Shown: in pieces, positions 8,273-15,942 of the stretch
How positions within the stretch are numbered: the stretch's first letter is position 1
Layout of the letters: each line of letters opens with the position of its first letter
Source: Planktomarina sp.
GTDB taxonomy: Bacteria > Pseudomonadota > Alphaproteobacteria > Rhodobacterales > Rhodobacteraceae
Assembly (NCBI GenBank): GCA_022425445.1
Contig: JAKMFM010000054.1
Location: forward strand, 1 to 27,156
Direction of reading: 5' to 3'
DNA length: 27,156 bases
The notes under the pieces: model-generated
Database searches by the model: none
What the model was told of the DNA's origin: nothing
The model's input: the letters and a program-made list of their open reading frames with translations, nothing else
Made by a program: the position numbers and the translations under genes

Positions 8273-8303
8273 AACGCCCCACTTACGACTGGTGGGGCGT
8301 TTT
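8273..8303 (+). terminator. Intercistronic terminator-like hairpin between tctC and tctAB
   Basis: A perfect 10-bp stem AACGCCCCAC/GTGGGGCGTT (8273-8282 with 8292-8301) with a 9-base loop runs into TTTT. It starts 14 bases after the tctC stop. It fits a partially read-through terminator, or an mRNA-stabilising hairpin, that makes the binding protein in excess over the permease. It also overlaps the longest possible permease reading frame (TTG at 8270), arguing for a later permease start. Confidence 0.7.
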
Positions 8304-8323
8304 ATCAAGGAAAGTGGGAGGAC

Positions 8324-10357
8324 ATGGTCTTGGAAGTAGTCATGGAGGCGTTGCCTGCCTTCGGTGAGGCTTGGGCGCTTATCCTGCAACCGGTTGTTTT
8401 GGGCTATTTGATCCTGGGTGTGCTGATGGGGCTCTGTATCGGCGTGTTCCCCGGCCTCGGCGGCATCGCCGGCCTGTCGCTACTGCTGCCCTTCATGTTT
8501 GGTATGGATCCAATCTTAGGTCTTGCGTTGATGATCGGTATGGTGGCGGTTGTGCCAATCTCTGACACGTTTGCTTCGGTTTTGATGGGGATTCCGGGCT
8601 CCTCTGCGTCACAAGCCACTGTCCTGGACGGTTTTCCGATGGCTCAAAAGGGCAAGGCCGCGCGGGCGCTATCGGCTGCTTTTGCCTCGTCGCTTTTCGG
8701 CGGGTTGGTTGGCGCGAGTTTTTTGACGGTCTTTATTTTAGTGGCCCGGCCGATCGTTTTGGAGTTTCGCACGCCAGAGCTGTTGATGATCACGATTTTT
8801 GGCCTCTCAATGGTGGGTATTTTGGCCGGGCGTGTGGCAATCAAAGGCATCGTAGCGGCCGGTCTGGGCATGTTGATTGGCACCATTGGAGAAGGCGCGT
8901 CCTCTGGCGATTTGCGCATGTCCTCATACGATTTTCCCTATCTGGTCGACGGTCTGAAATTGGTCATCGTCGGCCTTGGCATTTTCGCAATTCCCGAGAT
9001 TATCGCCCTGCTGCGCAATGACCGCGCCATCAGCCAAGAGCCGCAGATTGGTGGGGGCTGGATCGAAGGGGTTAAAGATTGGTTTGCCAATATTTGGCTG
9101 TCAATGCGCTGTTCTATCATCGGGGTGATCGTGGGTGTTATCCCTGGTCTTGGTGGCTCGGTGGTGGATTGGATTGCCTATGGTCACACGGTTCAAACCA
9201 GCAAGGATAAGAGTAATTTCGGCACAGGCGACGTGCGCGGTGTGATCGGGCCGGAAAGCTCAAACAATGCCAAAGAGGGCGGGGGGCTTGTGCCGACCTT
9301 GCTGTTTGGAATTCCTGGATCTGGCTCGATGGCAATCTTTATCGGCGCAATTGCGCTGCTTGGATCTGGTCAAATTGAGGTCGGGCCGGCCATGATAAAA
9401 AACAATCTCGACATTACCTATGCGATCGTTTGGCTGCTTGCCCTGGCCAATGTCGTGGGAACATTGCTTTGCATCGCAGCCTCCGGCGGGATCGCCAAGC
9501 TCACAACCATCCGTTTTGTTCTACTAGCACCGTTTTTGTTCATGATTATCAGCTTCGCAGCCTTTCAATCTGGGCAAAATTTGATGGATCTTATCGCGCT
9601 TTTTGCCATCGGCTTTCTTGGGATTCTGATGCGCCGCTTTGACTGGTCGCGCCCGGCGTTTTTGATTGGTTTTGTCCTCTCCAATCCAGCGGAGACCTAT
9701 GCGAACCAAGCCATTCAAATTGCCCAATCGCGCTTTCGCAAAGGATTTGGGGACGGGATGGACTACATCTTTTCTCCCATCGTACTCGTACTCCTGGCGA
9801 TCACGTTGGTCTCAGTTGTTCTGGGCCTACGCCAAGCCAAACATATTTTGGCCGAAGGGGACAGTAAATCAGGCTCGAAACGCGCGCCCATGGTGTTCTT
9901 GTTGGCCCTAACCGCATTCATAGGCTATGCGTTGTTTGACGCCGGTTCGATCCCCGATTATAGCCGCGACCGGGTCTTTCCAATGCTAGTCGCCAGCGTC
10001 TCTTTGCTTGGATGTGCGGTGATGATTGTCCGTATGATACTCGCTCCCGAAACCGATACGATTTTTGCTGACAGCGAGCGCAGCGCCGAAGTGGAGCAAG
10101 CACGTTACAGTCTGTGGTCAACCTTAGCTTGGTTTGCAGCGCTCCTCGTCGCAACCGCCTTATTTGGGTTCATCATTGCCTTGGGGCTCTTTTTGTTCAG
10201 CTTCATGCGGATAAGAGCCAATCTCAGCCCACTTTTTGCGGCGATCTATACGCTTGCGGGCATCGCGTTTATCTGCACTATGGCTTGGGCATTGAACCGC
10301 GATTTTCCGCCCGGTCTCTTGCAAGCCTATTCGAACCTTCCATGGCCATTCACATGA
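8324..10357 (+). CDS. tctA: Fused TctA-TctB permease of a tripartite tricarboxylate transporter
   Basis: A roughly 677-residue membrane protein. Residues 1 to about 510 are a TctA permease with its glycine-rich signatures (GVFPGLGGIAGLSLLLP, MGIPGSSASQATVLDGFPMA, and a second copy-like VIPGLGGSVVDWIAYG with FGIPGSGSMAIF). After a hydrophilic linker (about 505-522), residues about 523-677 form a four-helix TctB-like domain. The small TctB subunit is therefore fused to the large one, and no separate tctB exists. The start is uncertain: ATG 8324 follows GGGAGG very closely, and TTG 8330 has better spacing. The protein would use the proton or sodium gradient to import the substrate bound by TctC. 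Confidence 0.88.
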   Translation: MVLEVVMEALPAFGEAWALILQPVVLGYLILGVLMGLCIGVFPGLGGIAGLSLLLPFMFGMDPILGLALMIGMVAVVPISDTFASVLMGIPGSSASQATVLDGFPMAQKGKAARALSAAFASSLFGGLVGASFLTVFILVARPIVLEFRTPELLMITIFGLSMVGILAGRVAIKGIVAAGLGMLIGTIGEGASSGDLRMSSYDFPYLVDGLKLVIVGLGIFAIPEIIALLRNDRAISQEPQIGGGWIEGVKDWFANIWLSMRCSIIGVIVGVIPGLGGSVVDWIAYGHTVQTSKDKSNFGTGDVRGVIGPESSNNAKEGGGLVPTLLFGIPGSGSMAIFIGAIALLGSGQIEVGPAMIKNNLDITYAIVWLLALANVVGTLLCIAASGGIAKLTTIRFVLLAPFLFMIISFAAFQSGQNLMDLIALFAIGFLGILMRRFDWSRPAFLIGFVLSNPAETYANQAIQIAQSRFRKGFGDGMDYIFSPIVLVLLAITLVSVVLGLRQAKHILAEGDSKSGSKRAPMVFLLALTAFIGYALFDAGSIPDYSRDRVFPMLVASVSLLGCAVMIVRMILAPETDTIFADSERSAEVEQARYSLWSTLAWFAALLVATALFGFIIALGLFLFSFMRIRANLSPLFAAIYTLAGIAFICTMAWALNRDFPPGLLQAYSNLPWPFT

Positions 10358-10367
10358 CAGATATCAG

Positions 10368-11459
10368 ATGACACAAACTGCGATTCCCTATCTTTTTATG
10401 CGCGGTGGAACCTCCCGCGGTCCCTATCTAAATCGTGCCGATCTTCCTGAGGACCTTGAAACGCTGGCTGAGGTATTGATCGCGATCGTGGGCTCTGGGC
10501 ATCCTTTGAACATTGACGGGATTGGTGGCGGCGCTGCGGTGACCACCAAAGTGGCCATGTTGTCGAAGTCAAACGATCCCTGGGCCGATGTGGATTACTT
10601 TTTCGCGCAGGTGAGCGTGGAAGACCAATTGGTCGATTTCAAGCCAACCTGCGGTAATATCTTAACCGGCGTTGGGCCAGCCGCTATTGAAATGGGGTTG
10701 GTTGAGGCGCAAGAGGGTGAGACGGCTGTCAATATTCTCGCGGTCAACACGCAAGCGCGTGTCGCCGCTGTTGTGCAAACCCGCGGTGGTCAGGTCAGCT
10801 ACGAGGGTGCGTCGCGTATTGATGGTGTGCCGGGAACCTCTGCGCCAATCGCTGTTCAATTCATGGAGACGGTCGGAGGCGTCACGGGTGCTTTTTTGCC
10901 GACCGGCAATCGGATCGATCAGATTGATGGAATTGCTGTGACTTGCATGGATGTTGCCATGCCTATGGTGATTGCAAAAGCGGAGAGTTTCGGATTGACG
11001 GGCCATGAAACTGCAGCTGAGTTGGACAGCAACCGCGCGTTTTTTGATCAAATGGAATCTGTCCGGCAAAAGGCGGCGGCTTTGATGGGCATGGGGGATG
11101 TCACCAAATCGGTGACCCCGAAATTTGGCCTTCTGGCCCCGGCTAAGGCTGGCGGCACAATCGCAACCCGTTATTTCATGCCCTGGAGCACGCATCCCTC
11201 TATGGCAGTGACCGGTGCGCAATGCCTTGCCTCCTGTGTTTTGACCCCCGGGACCGTCGCAGATGGTGTGGCCGCCAAATCAAATGAGAGTCCGGCCAAT
11301 GTGATTTTGGAACATGCCTCGGGCAAGATTGAAGTGGCTGTCGAATATGCTGATACGGAGCCAGGGTTTGAAATAAAATCGGCAGGTCTCGTACGCACCG
11401 CGCGAAAAATCGCAGTGGGAGAGGTGTTTATTCCAAGGTCAATTTGGGCCGGTCATTGA
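10368..11459 (+). CDS. PrpF-family isomerase, 4-oxalomesaconate tautomerase-like
   Basis: A 363-residue member of the PrpF/diaminopimelate-epimerase-fold family. It shows the N-terminal MRGGTSRGPYL (11-21), DGIGGGAAVTTKVA (about 50-63), CGNILTGVGP (about 94-103) and the C-terminal RTARKIAVGEVFIP. It is closest by eye to 4-oxalomesaconate tautomerases (GalD). Related PrpF proteins isomerise 2-methylaconitate or cis/trans-aconitate, all unsaturated tricarboxylates. It begins 11 bases after the permease stop, in the same operon, so it probably acts on the imported tricarboxylate. Which unsaturated acid is its substrate is open. Confidence 0.87.
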   Translation: MTQTAIPYLFMRGGTSRGPYLNRADLPEDLETLAEVLIAIVGSGHPLNIDGIGGGAAVTTKVAMLSKSNDPWADVDYFFAQVSVEDQLVDFKPTCGNILTGVGPAAIEMGLVEAQEGETAVNILAVNTQARVAAVVQTRGGQVSYEGASRIDGVPGTSAPIAVQFMETVGGVTGAFLPTGNRIDQIDGIAVTCMDVAMPMVIAKAESFGLTGHETAAELDSNRAFFDQMESVRQKAAALMGMGDVTKSVTPKFGLLAPAKAGGTIATRYFMPWSTHPSMAVTGAQCLASCVLTPGTVADGVAAKSNESPANVILEHASGKIEVAVEYADTEPGFEIKSAGLVRTARKIAVGEVFIPRSIWAGH

Positions 11460-11487
11460 CCGCAGTTTAAAGAAGAGTGGTAGGGTG

Positions 11488-12456
11488 ATGAAGGTCCATA
11501 TTCTTGATGATTGGTTTGATACACTGCGCAGCTTGCCTTGCTTTGCCAAAATGGCCAAGCATGACGTGACCGTCTGGACCGATCATGAACCGGATCCCGT
11601 GAAACTCGCGGCTCGATTGCAAAATGTAGAGGCTTTGGTGCTCTTTCGCGAGCGGACTAAGGTTGGGGCCGAGTTATTAGGGCGTTTGGCAAATCTGAAG
11701 CTCATCTCACAGCGTAGCGTCTATCCGCATGTTGATGTGCCGGCCTGCACGGCCCATGGTGTTTTGCTCTGCTCAAACATGCATTCAGACACGCCATCCT
11801 ATGCCGCCGCTGAGCATACGCTGGCTCTGATTTTGGCCAGTTACCGGCAAATCCCGCAGCAGGTGGCCTCAATCAAAGCAGGCCGATGGCAATCTGGTGT
11901 CGGCAGGACCCTGCGCGGCAAGACTTTGGGGCTTTACGGGTATGGGCGCATTGCACGAGCGGTTGCGGGCTATGCCAAAGCAATGGGGCTCAAGGTGCTT
12001 TGGTGGGGCTCAGAGGCGGGCTGCGCCCGGGCCGCTTCGGCTGGTGAAACCGTAGCTGTGTCCCGCGAGGCTTTTTTTAGGCAGTCTGATATCGTGAGCC
12101 TACATGTCCGGTTGAAACCTGAGACCCGCGGTTTGATTGTGGCCGAGGACCTTGGTCAGATGCAGCCGCGCGCTCTGTTCGTAAATACGTCGCGTTCTGG
12201 ACTTGTGGCCCCCGGTGTCTTGGAGGCAGAGATTGCGAAGGGCCAGCTTCACGCCGCTGTGGATGTGTTCGATCAAGAGCCCCTTTTGGATCGTGAAAAT
12301 ATTCTTTTGACACACCCGAATGTTTTGGCCACGCCGCATATTGGCTTTGTCACTGAAGATGAGTTTGACATGCAGTTTTCCGATATTTTCGATCAAATCA
12401 ATGCCTATGCCGCGGGAGCGCCTACTCATATGATTAATCCAGAGGCCTATCACTGA
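11488..12456 (+). CDS. D-2-hydroxyacid dehydrogenase family NAD(P)-dependent oxidoreductase
   Basis: About 322 residues with the two-domain D-isomer hydroxyacid dehydrogenase fold. The Rossmann motif is GLYGYGRIAR (about 148-157) and the catalytic residues are R236 (NTSRSG), E264 (VDVFDQEP) and H284 (TPHIGF). It would interconvert a 2-keto acid and a D-2-hydroxy acid with NAD(P)H. It lies 25 bases after the isomerase gene and is probably the last gene of the tctC operon. The substrate may be a product or analogue of the imported acid. A GTG three bases upstream (11485) is an equivalent alternative start. Confidence 0.88.
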   Translation: MKVHILDDWFDTLRSLPCFAKMAKHDVTVWTDHEPDPVKLAARLQNVEALVLFRERTKVGAELLGRLANLKLISQRSVYPHVDVPACTAHGVLLCSNMHSDTPSYAAAEHTLALILASYRQIPQQVASIKAGRWQSGVGRTLRGKTLGLYGYGRIARAVAGYAKAMGLKVLWWGSEAGCARAASAGETVAVSREAFFRQSDIVSLHVRLKPETRGLIVAEDLGQMQPRALFVNTSRSGLVAPGVLEAEIAKGQLHAAVDVFDQEPLLDRENILLTHPNVLATPHIGFVTEDEFDMQFSDIFDQINAYAAGAPTHMINPEAYH

Positions 12457-12495
12457 CGCGCCCTTTCGGGATCTCTTTTGTCATTGAGTTTAGAG

Positions 12496-13533
12496 TTATA
12501 GCTTTGCGTCGTCGGTTTTCGGGCTGAACAGGCGCGCAAAGAGCGGTGCACCCAGAATAACGATGAATATCCGCAAGACATGATGGGCCACGACAAAGGC
12601 CATATCCGCTCCAACAATGAGGGCGAGCACGGTCAATTCCGCTTGTCCGCCCGGTGCGAAGGCGAGAACGGTTTCTAACGCGGGCGCCAGCCCTGCCAAG
12701 TGAATTCCTTCGGCGAAGATCACCGCCAGCAGCAAAAGCAGGATGCAAAACCCAAGCCCCGCGGTCACATCCTTTCGAATTTCCGCCATGGTCACGCCGG
12801 CGTATTTGCACCCGACGCTCATTCCGATGAAAAATTGTGCGGCCCAAATGGCTTCTGAGGGGGGGCGGTGGTGCAAGATGCCGGTCAGGGATAGGAGTGC
12901 AGCCAACAATAGTGGCCCAAGTATGGAAGCTCCGAACATGCCCATACGTTTTGCCAGCTGCCAGCCCACCAGCCCACAAAAAATCATCCAACCCAGCTGT
13001 GAGAGTGCGATGCTGGCGGCTGGAGCGCCTGGGGGATTGCTCAGATCTGCATCCCAGACCCAGGCCAATAGAAAGGGCAGGGTCACGACAATGACCAAAA
13101 CCCGTGTGGCATGGATCAGCGCGAGCGTGCGCACATTTCCGCCGGCCTCTTCACCGAAGATCAGCATGTCCTGCAGGCCGCCAGGCATTGCGGAATAATA
13201 GCTGGTGGCAAAATCAAACCCCCAGAGGCGCTGGAAATAAAAAACGCCAACCAGGCCGATGCAGGTGGTCATCACCGGGATCAACAAAAGCGTTGACCAC
13301 ATGCTGCCCATCGAGACCAGCAATGCGAGGGAAAATGTGGCGCCGACGGCTACTCCGAGAATGCTGCGCATGGCTTCATTTATCACTTTGACACCACGCA
13401 TGGGCACGCCAAGCAGTGCGGCGATCAAACAGGCAAAGATTGGCCCCAAAAGCCAAGGCAACGGCAGCTGCAACAGTTTAAAGGCCAGGACCCCAAGACC
13501 TCCACATAAAAAGGCATAGATATGCGCTCTCAT
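12496..13533 (-). CDS. AbrB-family integral membrane protein
   Basis: A 345-residue, very hydrophobic protein with about ten transmembrane helices in two similar halves, matching the AbrB duplication family (sometimes misannotated as ammonia monooxygenase). Repeated motifs such as LPLPWLLGPIFACLIAALLG near the N-terminus and MGMFGASILGPLLLAALL in the middle are typical. PGGLQDM (about 120-126) and FAPGGQAELTVLAL (about 289-302) are the paired signature loops. Function is not established; a transport role is plausible because such genes often sit by TTT carboxylate loci. Its ATG overlaps the gntR stop by four bases, so it is translationally coupled to that regulator and likely under its control. 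Confidence 0.82.
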   Translation of the reverse strand: MRAHIYAFLCGGLGVLAFKLLQLPLPWLLGPIFACLIAALLGVPMRGVKVINEAMRSILGVAVGATFSLALLVSMGSMWSTLLLIPVMTTCIGLVGVFYFQRLWGFDFATSYYSAMPGGLQDMLIFGEEAGGNVRTLALIHATRVLVIVVTLPFLLAWVWDADLSNPPGAPAASIALSQLGWMIFCGLVGWQLAKRMGMFGASILGPLLLAALLSLTGILHHRPPSEAIWAAQFFIGMSVGCKYAGVTMAEIRKDVTAGLGFCILLLLLAVIFAEGIHLAGLAPALETVLAFAPGGQAELTVLALIVGADMAFVVAHHVLRIFIVILGAPLFARLFSPKTDDAKL

Positions 13534-14180
13534 CGGTCCAGCCCTTTGAGCCTGTGGCGCAAAGAGGTTTGCAAATGGGCCTCCGCCACATCGCCGGCCG
13601 CGGTTTGATCGCCTGCGCGGATGGCCTCGATGATGTGAGCATGTTGCGCGCTCACCGTTTTTATCCGCGCTTCATCGTCCAGTGTCGTGGGCCCTAGCAA
13701 CATCAGCGCATTGTTGAGACCTCGGGCCGAGGCCAATAAAAAGCGGTTCCGGCTGGCAAGATAAATACGGTGATGGAAATCTTGATTTAAGGCTGCGGCC
13801 TGTTGCGTCTCATCACCGAGCGCTGCGATTTGATCATTGATGTCGTTGAGCAGATCAATCTCAGCTGTATTGGCGTGTTTTGCAGCCATCTGTGCTGCCG
13901 TGCGCTCAAGAACAAGCCGCATTTCGTAAAGCTCAACAACTTCGGAAGGGGTCAATGTGCGGATGACCGCGCCCAATCGGGGCCGATGTTCGACGATACC
14001 GTCATTTTCCAGCTTGCGCAGGGCCTCACGCACAGGCGTGCGAGATAGGGTCAATCGTTCTGCCACGTCAATTTCGCGCAACCTGTCGCCGGGCCGGAAA
14101 TCACCTGCGCGTATCGCCTCGTAGAGTCGATGATATGCTGCTTCGCCTTGGGACATGACTTGCAATTTTGTTTCGCTCAT
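13530..14180 (-). CDS. GntR-family (FadR/FCD subfamily) transcriptional regulator
   Basis: A 216-residue regulator. The N-terminal winged helix (about 12-75) includes LRPGDR-like DFRPGDRLREIDVAERL and LSRTPVREALRKLENDG. The all-helical FCD effector domain has the metal/ligand-binding motif NQDFHHRIY and the later histidines in SAQHAHIIEAI and EAHLQTS. FCD regulators usually bind small carboxylates and release their operator. A perfect 24-bp palindrome lies 14 bases upstream of its start and also just before tcuA, so autoregulation and control of tcuA and the coupled AbrB gene are likely. Confidence 0.9.
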   Translation of the reverse strand: MSETKLQVMSQGEAAYHRLYEAIRAGDFRPGDRLREIDVAERLTLSRTPVREALRKLENDGIVEHRPRLGAVIRTLTPSEVVELYEMRLVLERTAAQMAAKHANTAEIDLLNDINDQIAALGDETQQAAALNQDFHHRIYLASRNRFLLASARGLNNALMLLGPTTLDDEARIKTVSAQHAHIIEAIRAGDQTAAGDVAEAHLQTSLRHRLKGLDR

Positions 14181-14193
14181 TTTAGAGAAGCCT

Positions 14194-14217
14194 TATTGTA
14201 TCCGCTTGGATACAATA
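14194..14217. promoter_or_regulatory. Perfect palindromic operator between gntR and tcuA
   Basis: Arms TATTGTATCC and GGATACAATA (10 bp each) are separated by GCTT. This has the form of an FCD-GntR site. Each arm contains TACAAT on one strand, which could serve as the -10 box of two overlapping divergent promoters, so bound repressor would block both. The 24-bp site sits 13 bases from gntR and 22 from the preferred tcuA start. Confidence 0.75.
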
Positions 14218-14239
14218 CTGCAGTAAAATGGGAAAGCCA

Positions 14240-15709
14240 ATGTCAAAATCTGTCGTCATAGTTGGAACTGGGAATGCCGCCTTATGTGCCGCGCTCGCCG
14301 CTTTGGAAAATGGGGCCAAGGTTACGTTGCTCGAAAAAGCCGATAAATCTCTGTCGGGAGGCAATACAAAATACACCGCTGGTGCGATGCGTTTTGCCTA
14401 TGATGGCGCTGATGATCTGATACCTCTGCTGCGCAACCCGGATGATCCACGGGTGAAGAATGCTGATTTTGGCAGCTATACGACTGAAAAATTTGCCCAA
14501 GACCTGTTGGGATTTAACGACGGGCGACCTTTGTCTGAGGAGCAGGAGGCGCTGGTCCATCAGTCCGGGGCGACCATGCGCTGGTTGGCCTCGCATGGGG
14601 TCAAATTCGAACCCATCTATAGCCGCCAGAGTTTTGAAAAAGCGGGCCGGCATGTCTTTTGGGGCGGCCTGACATTGGCGGCAGAGAATGAGGGCGTTGG
14701 CTTGTTTGATATGGAATTGGCGGCTGTTGAGCGGCTCGGGGGAACGGTGCGCTACAACAGTGCGGTGACCGGTTTGATCACTGAGGCGGGCCACGTTCGG
14801 GGTGTGCAAATGGGCGAGGAGCATATGCTGGCGGATGCCGTCATCCTAGCTTGCGGTGGCTTTGAGGCCAATGATGCGCTGCGCGTTAAGCATATGGGCG
14901 AAAATTGGGCCGCGGCGAAAGTGCGGGGGACCCCGCATAACACGGGTGATGGTCTGCTTATGGCAGTGGAACTTGGCGCTGCGGATTATGGGCTTTACGC
15001 GGGGTGCCACGCGACGCCAATGGATCTGCATATGGCCGATTTTGGGAATCTTGACTTGCCGCCGGGCGAGCGCAAGAATTATCGCAAGATCTCCTACTTT
15101 CTTGGAGTCATGCTCAATGCCGATGGGGCGCGTTTTGTGGACGAGGGCGCCAATTTCCGCAATTACACCTATGCGCAATATGGCGCGGCCATCCTAGAAC
15201 AGCCCGGCCAATTTGCTTGGCAGGTTTTTGACAGCAAGACCTATGATCTGCTCTATGATGAGTACCGTTTTGAAGACGCGCATTTTGTCAAAGCCGATCG
15301 GCTGGATGATCTGATAGAGCAGATGAGCGGTGTGGATGCGGCGGCCGCAAGCGAAACCATTGCACGCTATAACGCGGCCGTGGATCAAGCGACGGTTTTT
15401 GATCCGACAGCTTTGGATGGCAAGGCCACGATTGGCCTTGATCTTCCGAAATCCAATTGGGCACAAACCTTGGATCAAGGACCTTTCTATGCGTATCCGG
15501 TCACAGGCGGCATCACCTTCACCTATGGTGGATTGAAGGTGGATTTGGAGGGTAGGGTGCTGACAGATGGCGGAGAGGACATTAAAGGATTGTTTGCCTG
15601 CGGTGAAATTGTTGGTGGTGTTTTCTATGCCGGCTATCCCGGCGGCTCAGGTTTGACGTCTGGTGCCGTATTTGGCCGCCGCGCTGGCCAGGGCGCCACT
15701 AAATCATAG
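14240..15709 (+). CDS. tcuA: FAD-dependent tricarballylate dehydrogenase-like protein (TcuA)
   Basis: A 489-residue flavoprotein of the succinate dehydrogenase/fumarate reductase flavoprotein superfamily. The N-terminal dinucleotide fold is SVVIVGTGNAALCAALAAL, followed by LEKADKSLSGGNTKYTAGAMRF. The C-terminal FAD/active-site loop includes YAYPVTGGITFTYGGLKV and GGVFYAGYPGGSGLTSGAVFGRRA, matching TcuA-type proteins. TcuA oxidises tricarballylate to cis-aconitate. The Fe-S/heme electron-transfer partner TcuB is not in the window, so the electron acceptor is unknown. The start at 14240 is preferred over ATG 14228: GGGAAAG lies upstream and the likely promoter -10 is only 12 bases before 14228. 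Substrate is inferred from family and neighbours. Confidence 0.85.
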   Translation: MSKSVVIVGTGNAALCAALAALENGAKVTLLEKADKSLSGGNTKYTAGAMRFAYDGADDLIPLLRNPDDPRVKNADFGSYTTEKFAQDLLGFNDGRPLSEEQEALVHQSGATMRWLASHGVKFEPIYSRQSFEKAGRHVFWGGLTLAAENEGVGLFDMELAAVERLGGTVRYNSAVTGLITEAGHVRGVQMGEEHMLADAVILACGGFEANDALRVKHMGENWAAAKVRGTPHNTGDGLLMAVELGAADYGLYAGCHATPMDLHMADFGNLDLPPGERKNYRKISYFLGVMLNADGARFVDEGANFRNYTYAQYGAAILEQPGQFAWQVFDSKTYDLLYDEYRFEDAHFVKADRLDDLIEQMSGVDAAAASETIARYNAAVDQATVFDPTALDGKATIGLDLPKSNWAQTLDQGPFYAYPVTGGITFTYGGLKVDLEGRVLTDGGEDIKGLFACGEIVGGVFYAGYPGGSGLTSGAVFGRRAGQGATKS

Positions 15710-15802
15710 AGCGAGGTTCAGGCATCATAGCGCCTTTGTCTTGTAAGCGTGGTGTGGAGCATGGGCTCTATCGTGCATAAGATTTGTATGCCGGGCTACA
15801 AA

Positions 15803-15843
15803 ATTCACGCGCAAGTGCAAGCTGTGCGCTTTTGCGCATGAAT
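15803..15843. repeat. Imperfect inverted repeat in the 15710-15942 gap
   Basis: Twelve-base arms ATTCACGCGCAA and TTGCGCATGAAT pair with a single C/A mismatch around a 17-base loop. It lies 100 bases before the aminotransferase start, in a 233-base gap where no gene can be supported. It could be an operator, a leader structure or a remnant. There is no T-run, so it is not a canonical terminator. Confidence 0.5.
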
Positions 15844-15942
15844 GGCGCATCAAGACGCTGGACATTTTGGCCAATGCGATCACATCCTTGTCGCCAAAGC
15901 GGTCCGCCCGTATATCACGCCAAGGGACATAAAGGGTTAAAC

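Noticed and set aside
8270..8323. Earlier TTG start for the TctAB permease
   Set aside because: It lies at the base of the terminator-like hairpin and has no ribosome-binding site; GGGAGG precedes the later starts.
12434..12991. 185-codon minus-strand frame overlapping the AbrB-family gene
   Set aside because: It is an alternate-frame shadow rich in Arg/Gly/His; the AbrB frame is the one with membrane helices and family motifs.
15784..15942. N-terminal extension of the aminotransferase
   Set aside because: The added 53 residues do not look like the family, overlap the inverted repeat, and ATG 15943 has a good ribosome-binding site.
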